NCBI GenBank assembly: GCA_021774355.1
Contig: JAJFJE010000079.1
Location: 1 to 7,767 of the forward strand
Source: Alphaproteobacteria bacterium
Lineage (GTDB): Bacteria; Pseudomonadota; Alphaproteobacteria; Zavarziniales; Zavarziniaceae
Length of the DNA: 7,767 bases
Direction of reading: 5' to 3'
Both the position numbers and the translations under genes were made by a program. Shown here piece after piece: positions 1-6,640 of the stretch (the first letter of the stretch is position 1; each line of letters opens with the position of its first letter). The notes beneath the pieces are model-generated. The model saw nothing but the letters and a program-made list of their open reading frames with translations, did no database searches and was not told the origin of the DNA.

Positions 1-196
1 GCGCCGGCGGATAGGCGTGGTCATGGTCGTAATAATAGGTGCAGACCTCGGTGGTGATGGTGAAGCCCGGCGGCACCGGCAGGCCAAGCAGGCTCATTTC
101 GGCCAGATTGGCCCCCTTGCCGCCCAGCAGGGTCTTCATGCCGGCACTGCCGTCCGCAGCACCGTCGCCGAAATTATAGACCCACTTGTCACTCAT
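1..196 (-). CDS. ppdK: Pyruvate, phosphate dikinase, N-terminal part (runs off left edge)
   Basis: PPDK interconverts pyruvate + ATP + phosphate and phosphoenolpyruvate + AMP + pyrophosphate in the cytoplasm. Only the first 65 codons of a family that is usually near 880-900 residues are present. The visible N-terminus begins MSDKWVYNFGDGAADG and carries GGKGANLAEM (about residues 26-35), a glycine-rich segment characteristic of the ATP-grasp nucleotide-binding domain of PPDK and PEP synthase. It is followed by LGLPVPPGFTITTEVC, also typical of the family. The early 'FGDG' favours PPDK over PEP synthase. The ATG shares its A with the glyS TGA stop (TGATG), so translation is probably coupled to glyS and no separate promoter is needed. 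The catalytic phosphohistidine and PEP-binding domains lie outside the window, so intactness cannot be judged. Confidence 0.93.
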   Translation of the reverse strand, partial: MSDKWVYNFGDGAADGSAGMKTLLGGKGANLAEMSLLGLPVPPGFTITTEVCTYYYDHDHAYPPA

Positions 197-2280
197 CACG
201 GACCCTCGATCTTGGCGAAATCGGCGACCTGGTCGAGCGTCGAACTCAATTCGGCCAGGAGCTTCAATCTGTTTTCGCGCAATACGCGATCGTCTGCATT
301 GACCGTGACGGCGTCGAAAAAGCCGTCGACCGGCACCCGCAGCGTCGCAAGCGCCGCCATGGTAGCGGCGTAGTCCTCTTGCACCAGGGCTGCCCGCGCG
401 GCCGGCAGGGCGCTGTCCAGGGCGGCGGCCAGGGCCTGTTCCTCCCGCTGGGCAAGCCGGGCCCGGTCTGCCGGCGGCACGAAGACGGCCTTGTCGCGCT
501 TCTGCTCGATCCGAAGAATATTGGCCGCCCGGCCATAAGCCGCCAGCAGATTGGTGCCGTCGGCGGTCTCGACCAGGTCCTGCAGGGCGCGCACCCGGGC
601 CACCATCGACACCAAATCGTCCTGGCCGCCCAGGGCAAACACAGCCTCGACCAGATCGTAGCGCAGGCCCTGTTCGCGCAAGGCCACCTTCAGGCGGTCG
701 GCAAAGAATCCCAGCAGTTCGGCGGCACCTTCGGATGTAGCCCCGGCCGCCGCGAAGAGCGGCGACAGGGGCAGGCGCAAGGCGTTTTCCAGAATCAGCC
801 GGATCACCCCCAGGGCGGCCCGGCGCAGGGCGAAGGGATCCTTCGACCCGGTCGGCTTTTCGTCGATCGCAAAGAACCCGACCAGGGTGTCAAGCTTGTC
901 GGCCAGCGCCACCGCCACCGAAATCGCCGCGGTCGGGCAGGCATCGCCGGGACCTTGGGGTTTCCAGTGGTCGGCGATCGCCTCGGCCACCGCCGGGTCC
1001 TCGCCGTCATGCCTGGCATAATAGCGCCCCATGATGCCCTGGACCTCGGGGAATTCGCCGACCACGCCCGAGGTGAGATCGGCCTTGGCCAGCAGCGCCG
1101 CCCGGTCGGCCAGGGCCGGATCGGCGCCCAGCGCCCCGGCGATGATGCCGGCCAGCCGGCGGATCCGCCCGACCTTCTGGCCCACCGTGCCCAGCCGGGC
1201 ATGGAAAACGATGCCGTCGAGCGCCGCCACCCGGTCTTCCAGCCGGGTCTTCAGGTCCTGGTCCCAGAAGAACTTGGCGTCGGACAGGCGGGCCCGCAGC
1301 ACCCGCTCATTGCCGGCGACGATGGCCTTGCCGCCGTCGCGGGCCGCCAGATTGGCCACCGCGACGAAGCGCGGCGCCATCTTGCCGGTCTTGGGATCGC
1401 GCAGGGCAAAATATTTCTGGTTGGCCCGCATGGTCGAGGTCAGAACCTCGGCCGGGACGGCCATGAAGGCATCGTCGATGCGGCCCAGGACCGGGACCGG
1501 CCATTCGACCAGGCCGGCGACCTCGTCCAGCAGGGCCTCGTCCGGGACGACCTCCAGGCCTTCGGCTGTTGCCAGGGCTGCGGCGTCCTTCCGGATCACC
1601 TGCTTGCGCTCTTCCGGATCGAGCATCACGAAGGCGTCGCGCAGCTTCGCCCGGTAGGCGGCAAAATCCGCGACGGCAAAGCTTTCGGGGGCCATGAAGC
1701 GGTGGCCGGCTGTGATGCCGCCCGCCGCCAGGCCATGGCCGTCATCGTCGCCGCGGCTGGTTCGCACGTCGACGATGGCGCCGCCGAACAGCACGATCAG
1801 GCTCTGGATCGGCCGCACCCAGACCAGCTTGGACGACAGGCCGCCGGCGCCGGCGCCCCAGCGCATCGCTTTGGGCCAGGGAAAGGCCCACAGGATCTGG
1901 GGCAGCAACTCTGTCAGAACCAGGGGGGTCGGCCGGCCGGGGCGGTCGATCACGGCGAAGTGGAAGCTGCCCTTGCCGGTATCGCGCAGTTCGAGGTCCG
2001 CGACCGCCACCCCGGCCCCTTGGGCAAAGCCCGCGACGGCGGCCTCCGGTGCGCCCTGGCGGGGGCCGCGCCGTTCGTCCTTCAGGTCGGGCTGGGCCGC
2101 CGCCACATCGTCGATCACCAAAGCGAGGCGCCGGGGGGTGGCGAAGGCACGTGCCGGGCCCAGGGCGACGCCGGCCGCGGTCAACCCCTCGACCACCAGG
2201 CGCGTCAGGTCCGCGGCGGCCCGGGCCTGCAGCCGGGCGGGAATTTCTTCCGAACGGATCTCGATCAGCAGTTCGGGCAT
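196..2280 (-). CDS. glyS: Glycyl-tRNA synthetase beta subunit
   Basis: This is the large subunit of the bacterial alpha2beta2 glycyl-tRNA synthetase, responsible mainly for tRNA(Gly) recognition. At 694 residues it matches the usual length of about 690. It opens with MPELLIEIRSEEIPA, the hallmark GlyS N-terminus. Later landmarks include RLSDAKFFWDQD (331-342), LGTVGQK (363-369), YARHDGE (421-427, in the HD-like domain), KDPFALRRAALG (480-491), and a C-terminal anticodon-binding-like region with FFDAVTVNADD (654-664) and RENRLKLL (668-675). The frame stays open 47 codons further upstream, but that extension lies inside glyQ and does not look like GlyS. The chosen ATG overlaps the glyQ stop as TGATG, so the two subunits are probably made in coupled, near-equal amounts. 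The 3' end overlaps ppdK in the same way. No frameshift or missing block was seen. Confidence 0.97.
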   Translation of the reverse strand: MPELLIEIRSEEIPARLQARAAADLTRLVVEGLTAAGVALGPARAFATPRRLALVIDDVAAAQPDLKDERRGPRQGAPEAAVAGFAQGAGVAVADLELRDTGKGSFHFAVIDRPGRPTPLVLTELLPQILWAFPWPKAMRWGAGAGGLSSKLVWVRPIQSLIVLFGGAIVDVRTSRGDDDGHGLAAGGITAGHRFMAPESFAVADFAAYRAKLRDAFVMLDPEERKQVIRKDAAALATAEGLEVVPDEALLDEVAGLVEWPVPVLGRIDDAFMAVPAEVLTSTMRANQKYFALRDPKTGKMAPRFVAVANLAARDGGKAIVAGNERVLRARLSDAKFFWDQDLKTRLEDRVAALDGIVFHARLGTVGQKVGRIRRLAGIIAGALGADPALADRAALLAKADLTSGVVGEFPEVQGIMGRYYARHDGEDPAVAEAIADHWKPQGPGDACPTAAISVAVALADKLDTLVGFFAIDEKPTGSKDPFALRRAALGVIRLILENALRLPLSPLFAAAGATSEGAAELLGFFADRLKVALREQGLRYDLVEAVFALGGQDDLVSMVARVRALQDLVETADGTNLLAAYGRAANILRIEQKRDKAVFVPPADRARLAQREEQALAAALDSALPAARAALVQEDYAATMAALATLRVPVDGFFDAVTVNADDRVLRENRLKLLAELSSTLDQVADFAKIEGP

Positions 2281-3149
2281 CACGCAGCCCCCCGGGCCAC
2301 CCAGGCCTCGCAGCAGCCCTTGGCCAGGGCCCGCACCCGGCCGATATAGGCCGCCCGTTCGGTCACCGAGATCACCCCGCGGGCGTCCAGCAGATTGAAC
2401 AGATGGCTGGCCTTCAGGCACTGGTCATAGGCCGGCAGGGGCAGCGGCACGGCCAGCAGGGCGGTGCATTCGGCCTCGGCGTCGGCGAAATGGCGAAACA
2501 GCTTTTCGGTGTCCGCATATTCGAAATTGAATGCCGAGAACTGCTTCTCGCTTTCCAGATAGACGTCGCCATAGCTGACGCCGCGGCCGTTCCAGTCGAG
2601 GTCGTAGACCCGCTCGACGCCCTGGACATACATGGCCAGGCGTTCCAGCCCATAGGTGATCTCGGCCGCGACGGGATCGCAGTCCAAGCCGCCGACCTGC
2701 TGGAAATAGGTGAACTGGGTGACCTCCATGCCGTCGCACCAGACTTCCCAGCCCAGCCCCCAGGCGCCCAGCGTCGGGCTTTCCCAGTCGTCCTCGACAA
2801 ACCGGATGTCATGCTCGGCCGGGTCGATCCCCAGCACCTTGAGACTGCCCAGATAGAGGTCGAGCACATCGGCAGGGGACGGCTTCAGGATCACCTGGAA
2901 CTGGTAATAGTGTTGCAGCCGGTTGGGGTTCTCGCCATAGCGGCCGTCCTTGGGCCGGCGCGACGGCTGGACATAGGCGGCATTCCAGGGCTTCGGCCCA
3001 AGGGCCCGCAGGGTGGTCGCCGGGTGGAAGGTCCCCGCGCCCACTTCCAGGTCATAGGGCTGCATCAGCACGCAGCCCTGGCTTGCCCAATAGCTTTGCA
3101 GACGGAGGATCAGATCTTGAAAGGGCGGCGGCGCCGCTTGCGTCGACAT
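2280..3149 (-). CDS. glyQ: Glycyl-tRNA synthetase alpha subunit
   Basis: The catalytic (class II aminoacylation) subunit, which activates glycine with ATP and charges tRNA(Gly) together with GlyS. At 289 residues it falls in the normal range of about 290-305. Diagnostic segments are QPYDLEVGAGTFHPAT (30-45), YVQPSRRPKDGRYGENPNR (59-77), QHYYQFQVILKPSP (79-92), LGAWGLGWEVW (127-137), MEVTQFTYFQQ (141-151), EITYGLERLAMY (163-174) and FNLLDARGVISVTER (251-265). The start is uncertain. I use the ATG giving MSTQAAPPPFQDL, which aligns best with the family; another in-frame ATG at 3161 would add MVFR. Neither has a good Shine-Dalgarno sequence. It is the first gene of glyQ-glyS-ppdK, with a candidate promoter about 40-70 bases upstream. 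Confidence 0.97.
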   Translation of the reverse strand: MSTQAAPPPFQDLILRLQSYWASQGCVLMQPYDLEVGAGTFHPATTLRALGPKPWNAAYVQPSRRPKDGRYGENPNRLQHYYQFQVILKPSPADVLDLYLGSLKVLGIDPAEHDIRFVEDDWESPTLGAWGLGWEVWCDGMEVTQFTYFQQVGGLDCDPVAAEITYGLERLAMYVQGVERVYDLDWNGRGVSYGDVYLESEKQFSAFNFEYADTEKLFRHFADAEAECTALLAVPLPLPAYDQCLKASHLFNLLDARGVISVTERAAYIGRVRALAKGCCEAWVARGAA

Positions 3150-3189
3150 GCGAAAAACCATCGCCTGGAGGGAGGTGGAGGCAGGGCGG

Positions 3190-3219
3190 ACAGTAATGAT
3201 GCGGTGCGGCCGGGGTCAA
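3190..3219 (-). promoter_or_regulatory. Candidate sigma70-type promoter of glyQ-glyS-ppdK
   Basis: On the minus strand, TTGACC (3219-3214) is separated by 18 bases from TACTGT (3195-3190). The -35 matches consensus at five of six positions; the -10 keeps the key first T, the A and the last T. A start of transcription near 3183 would leave a leader of roughly 22-34 bases before the two possible glyQ ATGs. The -35 sits inside a short imperfect palindrome, GGGTTGACCC (3213-3222), which could be chance. Found by eye; no scoring was done. Confidence 0.42.
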
Positions 3220-3223
3220 CCCT

Positions 3224-3236
3224 CGGTGCGGCACCG
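3224..3236 (-). terminator. Possible weak terminator hairpin after the GGDEF gene
   Basis: CGGTG-CCG-CACCG forms a perfect 5-bp stem with a 3-base loop, 26 bases past the diguanylate cyclase stop and directly upstream of the glyQ -35 box. There is no T-run after it, so it is not a canonical intrinsic terminator. Short GC stems are expected by chance in DNA this rich in G and C. Confidence 0.18.
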
Positions 3237-3261
3237 GCCGGCGGCCTGGACTGTGGGAGCC

Positions 3262-5454
3262 CTATTCGGCGCCGAGCACCTGGTTGCGCCCCGCCGCCTT
3301 GGCGGCATAGAGCGCCCGGTCGGCAGCGGTGACCAGCTGGCTCGGGTCGGCGATCGGCGCGGGATAGGTGGCCACGCCCAGGCTTGCGGTAATGGCGGGC
3401 AGATCCCCGCGGGTTTCGTGCAGGGGCAGCGCGGCGATGCCCTGGCGGATGTCCTCGGCCCGGCGGAAGGCCGCTTCCGGATCGGTTCCCGGCAGCAGGA
3501 CAAGGAATTCTTCGCCGCCGAAGCGGGCCGCGACGTCGCTGGCCCGGCAGGACTGGCGAAGAAAGGCGCCGACCTGGCGCAGGGCGATATCGCCGCCTTC
3601 ATGGCCGAAGCTGTCGTTGAAGCGCTTGAAGTGATCGATATCGACCATCAGCACCGACAGGGGCACGCCGGACCGGTCGGCGCGCGCCAGTTCGCGGTCC
3701 AGCATCTCGTCGGCAAAGCGCCGGTTGTAGAGCCCGGTCAGGGGGTCGCGGACGCTCTGCTCGCGCAGCGCCTCGCGCAGCCGGACATTGGAGAAGGCCA
3801 GGGCAAAGGAGCGGGCGACCTGTTCGATCATGTGGCGCGGCAGAACATCCTGCTGGCGGTCGCGGTCGGGCAGCAGGTGCAGCAGCCCGATCACCTCGCC
3901 CTTGGCCAGCAGAGGGGCGCAGATCGACAACCGCACCTCGGGCGCGACATGGCGACAGCGTGGTGCCGCCGCGCTGTCGCCCAGGATATGGGTGTGGCCG
4001 AGCCGCAGGCCCCAGCAATCCTCGGTGGTCAATTCCCGGCCGCCCGTCGCCGGGCCCCACTGGGCCGCCCGTTCCAGAAGGTTGCGGCTGGCCCGGTAGA
4101 GGTAGATCGCGCCGGGCATGCCGGGCAGCAGGGACGGCATCAGCTCGACCGTCAGATGCATGGCTTCGCCGGTCGAGGCCGAGGCCTGGATCATTTCCAG
4201 AAATTCGTTCAGGGCCTTGCCGAAGACCTGGCCGGCATGCAGTTCGACGGCCTGCCATTGCGCATCGCGGGTCGCCTTTTCCAGCTTTTCGGTCCGTTCG
4301 GCGACCTTGCTCTCCAACGCCGCGGCCGCGTCCGCCAGTGCCGCCTCGGCGGCCTGGCGGGCTGCCTCGCGCTCGGCCAGGGACCCTGCCATCTCGTCGA
4401 TGCCAGCCCCCAGTTCGCGCAGTTCCGCGGTCCCGCCGATGGCCCCGACCCGCGCCTCCAGGTCGCCCGACCGGATCGCCCTGGCGACCAGCTTCAGGCG
4501 CGCGACCGGCTTCTGGATCAGCCGCCGCCCGGCAAACCAGGCAAGCAAAGCGGCAAGACCGGTAACGCCCAGGATGACCATGAGATTATGCCTGAACAGG
4601 GCGTCCGCCTGTGCCGAGATCAGCGCGGCGGCCTGCCCGCCGGCCAGCCAGTAATGGGTGTCGCCGACGGCAAAACGCTCGATGGCGAAGGCCCGGCGCA
4701 CGCCGTCGAGCCCGACGGCCTCGACCAGCTGGTTTGCGGGCGACGCCATGAGGGCGCGGAACAAGACGCTGTCCGCCTGGCTGTCTGCGGGCTTGCCGGG
4801 CTGCCGCGGCAGCCGGGCAAGCACCCGCCCGTCGGTGGTCCACAGGGAAAAGGCGCTGCCCGCGGCCCCTTCGGACGCAGCCGGAAGCTCCTCGAAACCG
4901 CGGGCAAGAAAGAGCTGGGCGTCGAGCACCGCACCGATCACCGCCCGGACCGCCCCGTCATCGTCGAGCACCCGCACGGTCAGATGGATCGACAGCAGTT
5001 CGCCGCCGGCATGGTCGACCGTGGTGACCACCGGTGCCGGGCTGCCCAGGACGGTTTCGAGCAATGCCGGCGGCAATTGGAGCGGCAGTTGCTGGGCGGT
5101 GACCGCGGCATTGCATTGCTGCCGCCCCTGGGGGTCGAACAGGCCGACCTCGTGAAGCCGCCCATTGAGCTCCATGACCGCGCGCAGGCGATCGCCGCAG
5201 CGCGAGGCGTCATCCTCGATATCGTCGGCGGCAAGCGCCAGGGCGGCGATGATCTGGCGGGAAAAGACGACGTCGTCGAGCATCTTGACGACCGCGACAT
5301 GGACCGCCGCCCGCAGCCGCTCATGGGCCACCGCAACGGTGCCACGGCGCAGGTTTTCGGCGCTGTCCAGGCACAGCACGGCCAAGGGCCCGATGATCAG
5401 GGCGACCAGAACGATCAGATAGACACTGATGCGATGAAACGGACGGACTGCCAC
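3262..5454 (-). CDS. Membrane diguanylate cyclase: periplasmic sensor-HAMP-GAF-GGDEF
   Basis: Predicted to make cyclic di-GMP from two GTP at the inner membrane. In the 730-residue form: TM1 about 10-29; periplasmic sensor about 30-288; TM2 about 289-309; HAMP about 310-362; an alanine/glutamate-rich coiled coil about 360-405; GAF about 410-560; GGDEF 565-730. The cyclase domain has DPLTGLYNRR (570-579), VDIDHFKRFND (604-614) and an intact GGEEF active site (646-650). RASD (637-640), five residues before it, fits the RxxD inhibitory I-site, so product feedback is likely. There is no EAL domain. I could not assign the sensor domain confidently; it may be dCACHE-like. For the start I chose GTG at 5454, which has AAGGGA five bases upstream and lies about 20 bases after the predicted transcription start. 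ATG at 5478 and TTG at 5508 are in frame but fall at or upstream of that point. The signal sensed and the c-di-GMP target are unknown. Confidence 0.93.
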   Translation of the reverse strand: MAVRPFHRISVYLIVLVALIIGPLAVLCLDSAENLRRGTVAVAHERLRAAVHVAVVKMLDDVVFSRQIIAALALAADDIEDDASRCGDRLRAVMELNGRLHEVGLFDPQGRQQCNAAVTAQQLPLQLPPALLETVLGSPAPVVTTVDHAGGELLSIHLTVRVLDDDGAVRAVIGAVLDAQLFLARGFEELPAASEGAAGSAFSLWTTDGRVLARLPRQPGKPADSQADSVLFRALMASPANQLVEAVGLDGVRRAFAIERFAVGDTHYWLAGGQAAALISAQADALFRHNLMVILGVTGLAALLAWFAGRRLIQKPVARLKLVARAIRSGDLEARVGAIGGTAELRELGAGIDEMAGSLAEREAARQAAEAALADAAAALESKVAERTEKLEKATRDAQWQAVELHAGQVFGKALNEFLEMIQASASTGEAMHLTVELMPSLLPGMPGAIYLYRASRNLLERAAQWGPATGGRELTTEDCWGLRLGHTHILGDSAAAPRCRHVAPEVRLSICAPLLAKGEVIGLLHLLPDRDRQQDVLPRHMIEQVARSFALAFSNVRLREALREQSVRDPLTGLYNRRFADEMLDRELARADRSGVPLSVLMVDIDHFKRFNDSFGHEGGDIALRQVGAFLRQSCRASDVAARFGGEEFLVLLPGTDPEAAFRRAEDIRQGIAALPLHETRGDLPAITASLGVATYPAPIADPSQLVTAADRALYAAKAAGRNQVLGAE

Positions 5455-5480
5455 GCTTGTCCCTTGACCGGGGGGCATAC

Positions 5481-5508
5481 AGCATACTTCACCGCGCGAC
5501 CTCGGCAA
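5481..5508 (-). promoter_or_regulatory. Candidate sigma70-type promoter of the diguanylate cyclase
   Basis: Minus-strand TTGCCG (5508-5503), a 16-base spacer, then TATGCT (5486-5481). The -10 keeps T, A, T and the final T. Transcription would start near 5475, about 20 bases before the GTG chosen for the gene. It lies in the 87-base gap after the zinc-ribbon gene, so the cyclase is probably transcribed as its own unit. The same TATGCT hexamer appears in the plus-strand promoter candidate near 7655. Confidence 0.42.
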
Positions 5509-5510
5509 CT

Positions 5511-5529
5511 GGGCAGCATGCCGCCGCCC
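5511..5529 (-). terminator. Possible hairpin terminator of the four-gene cluster
   Basis: GGGCGGC-GGCAT-GCTGCCC can form a 7-bp stem (one G-U pair) with a 5-base loop, starting 12 bases after the zinc-ribbon stop codon and ending just before the -35 box of the cyclase promoter. The position is right for a terminator, but no T-run follows, so function is uncertain. An overlapping alternative stem, CCGCC-ATG-GGCGG, would compete with it. Confidence 0.3.
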
Positions 5530-5541
5530 ATGGCGGGACCG

Positions 5542-5763
5542 TCAACGGCCCCGCGCGGCGACGCAGTCGGGCGTTTCGCAGGGCTTTCCCGCAATGCCCC
5601 AGGTTCCACAGCGCGGACAGCGGACAAGGTCGTCAGCCGCCGGGGCATCGGCCTGCGGGGCCGGCGGCCGCGGCCGGGAGGGCGCCAGCAACGCCCGCTT
5701 GACCGCCACATAGACCAGGCCCAGGCCCAGAAATATCGCCAGGAATTTGAGCAGGATACCCAT
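5542..5763 (-). CDS. Small membrane-anchored zinc-ribbon protein (PP0621-like)
   Basis: A 73-residue protein. Residues 2-20 (GILLKFLAIFLGLGLVYVA) form one hydrophobic segment, probably an N-terminal membrane anchor. A proline/alanine-rich linker (about 28-43) follows, then a cysteine knuckle at C49-x2-C52-x9-C62-x4-C67 that should bind one zinc. Anchor, linker, then 'VRCPRCG' resembles the short PP0621-type proteins of unknown function; this is from memory of the family and no search was done. The ATG lies three bases after the stop of the S49 protease, so translation is probably coupled. Basic residues just after the hydrophobic segment (K22, R23) suggest that the ribbon is cytoplasmic, but this is not certain. 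Function is unknown; physical association with the protease is only a guess from gene order. Confidence 0.82.
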   Translation of the reverse strand: MGILLKFLAIFLGLGLVYVAVKRALLAPSRPRPPAPQADAPAADDLVRCPRCGTWGIAGKPCETPDCVAARGR

Positions 5764-5766
5764 GGA

Positions 5767-6609
5767 TCACAAGCCGTAGCGGGCCCACAGGCCCCGTTCG
5801 TCGAGATCGGCGGCAAGCTCGCCGAGCGTCGAGGCCACCGTGGCCCCGGCAAAGCGCCGGAACAGGCCGCGGGACGGTGCCACCCGAACCAGCCGGACCC
5901 GCGGTCCGAAGCGGTCGCGCAGGGTCGCCCGCAGATCGCCCAGGCCATCGACCAGGCCCAGTTCGAGAGCCTGCCGCCCGGTCCAGATATCGCCGCTGAA
6001 CAACTCCTCTGGGGCGCCTTTCAGCCGGGCGCCGCGGGATTCGCTGACCATCGCCTGGAAGCCCTGGTGGACATCGGCCTGCAGGGCCTGCATGCGGGCC
6101 ACATCCTCGGGCTGCTGGGGCTGGAACGGATCGAGCCGCAGCTTATGGGCGCCGGCGGTCAGGACCCGGCGTTCGATCCCCAGCTTGGCGATCGCCTCGG
6201 TAAAGCCGAAGCCCGCGGAAATCACGCCGATCGAGCCGACCAGCGACATCGGATGGGCGATGATGGTGTCGGCGCCAAGCGCCAGCATATAGCCGCCCGA
6301 GGCCGCCACATCCTCGCAAAAAGCATAGACCGGGACACCGCGTTCGACCGCATGGGCGCGGATCCGGGCCTGGATCAGGGCCGACTGGGCCGCCGCGCCG
6401 CCCGGCGAATTGATCACCAGGGCGACCGCGCTGAGCGGCGTCATGCTGAACGCCCGTTCGAACACGCCGGCCAGGCCCGCTATGGTCAGGCCGCGGCGCA
6501 GGCCGCCCAGGCCGATGATGCCGTCGAGGCGGATCACCGCCACGGTCGGCGTGGCCGGACCCAGAAAGCGCAGGGCCGGCACGGAACGAAGACGATCGAG
6601 CAGGGTCAT
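5767..6609 (-). CDS. S49-family peptidase (SppA/SohB-like), soluble form
   Basis: A serine-lysine protease of the signal-peptide-peptidase family, 280 residues. LVINSPGG (64-71) is the conserved oxyanion-side strand-turn. AASGGYMLA (102-110) holds the likely nucleophile S104, and LVGSIGVI (123-130) is the usual substrate-binding strand. AGAHKLRLDPF (152-162) holds the likely general base K156. The 52-residue gap between S104 and K156 matches my recollection of Bacillus SppA (S147/K199). Unlike classical SppA, no N-terminal membrane segment or signal peptide is visible, so the product may be cytoplasmic or peripheral. The frame is open 63 codons further upstream, but that stretch lies within the methyltransferase gene and is not protein-like; the ATG at 6609 gives a sensible N-terminus. 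It follows the methyltransferase by 31 bases and has no strong Shine-Dalgarno. I left the gene symbol blank because sppA usually denotes the anchored enzyme. Confidence 0.9.
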   Translation of the reverse strand: MTLLDRLRSVPALRFLGPATPTVAVIRLDGIIGLGGLRRGLTIAGLAGVFERAFSMTPLSAVALVINSPGGAAAQSALIQARIRAHAVERGVPVYAFCEDVAASGGYMLALGADTIIAHPMSLVGSIGVISAGFGFTEAIAKLGIERRVLTAGAHKLRLDPFQPQQPEDVARMQALQADVHQGFQAMVSESRGARLKGAPEELFSGDIWTGRQALELGLVDGLGDLRATLRDRFGPRVRLVRVAPSRGLFRRFAGATVASTLGELAADLDERGLWARYGL

Positions 6610-6640
6610 GGCGCTACCATGGCCGGGTTCGACAGCGGCC

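Noticed and set aside
2281..2421. A 47-codon upstream extension of glyS.
   Set aside because: It lies wholly inside glyQ, does not resemble GlyS, and the MPELLIEIRSEEIPA start with its TGATG overlap is convincing.
3171..3198. GGAGGTG on the plus strand near an ATG at 3196, suggesting a rightward gene start.
   Set aside because: Spacing to the ATG is about 20 bases and the frame is the antisense shadow of the cyclase. The purine tract is better read as the complement of the glyQ leader.
3201..3236. Direct repeat CCGCACCG on the minus strand flanking the glyQ -35 region (two copies about 20 bases apart).
   Set aside because: Eight-base GC-rich repeats are expected by chance here, and there is no third copy or spacing pattern to support an operator.
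379..3332. Long plus-strand open frames (656 and 427 codons) opposite glyS and glyQ.
   Set aside because: They are antisense shadows of two confidently identified essential genes, have biased composition and show no recognisable domain.
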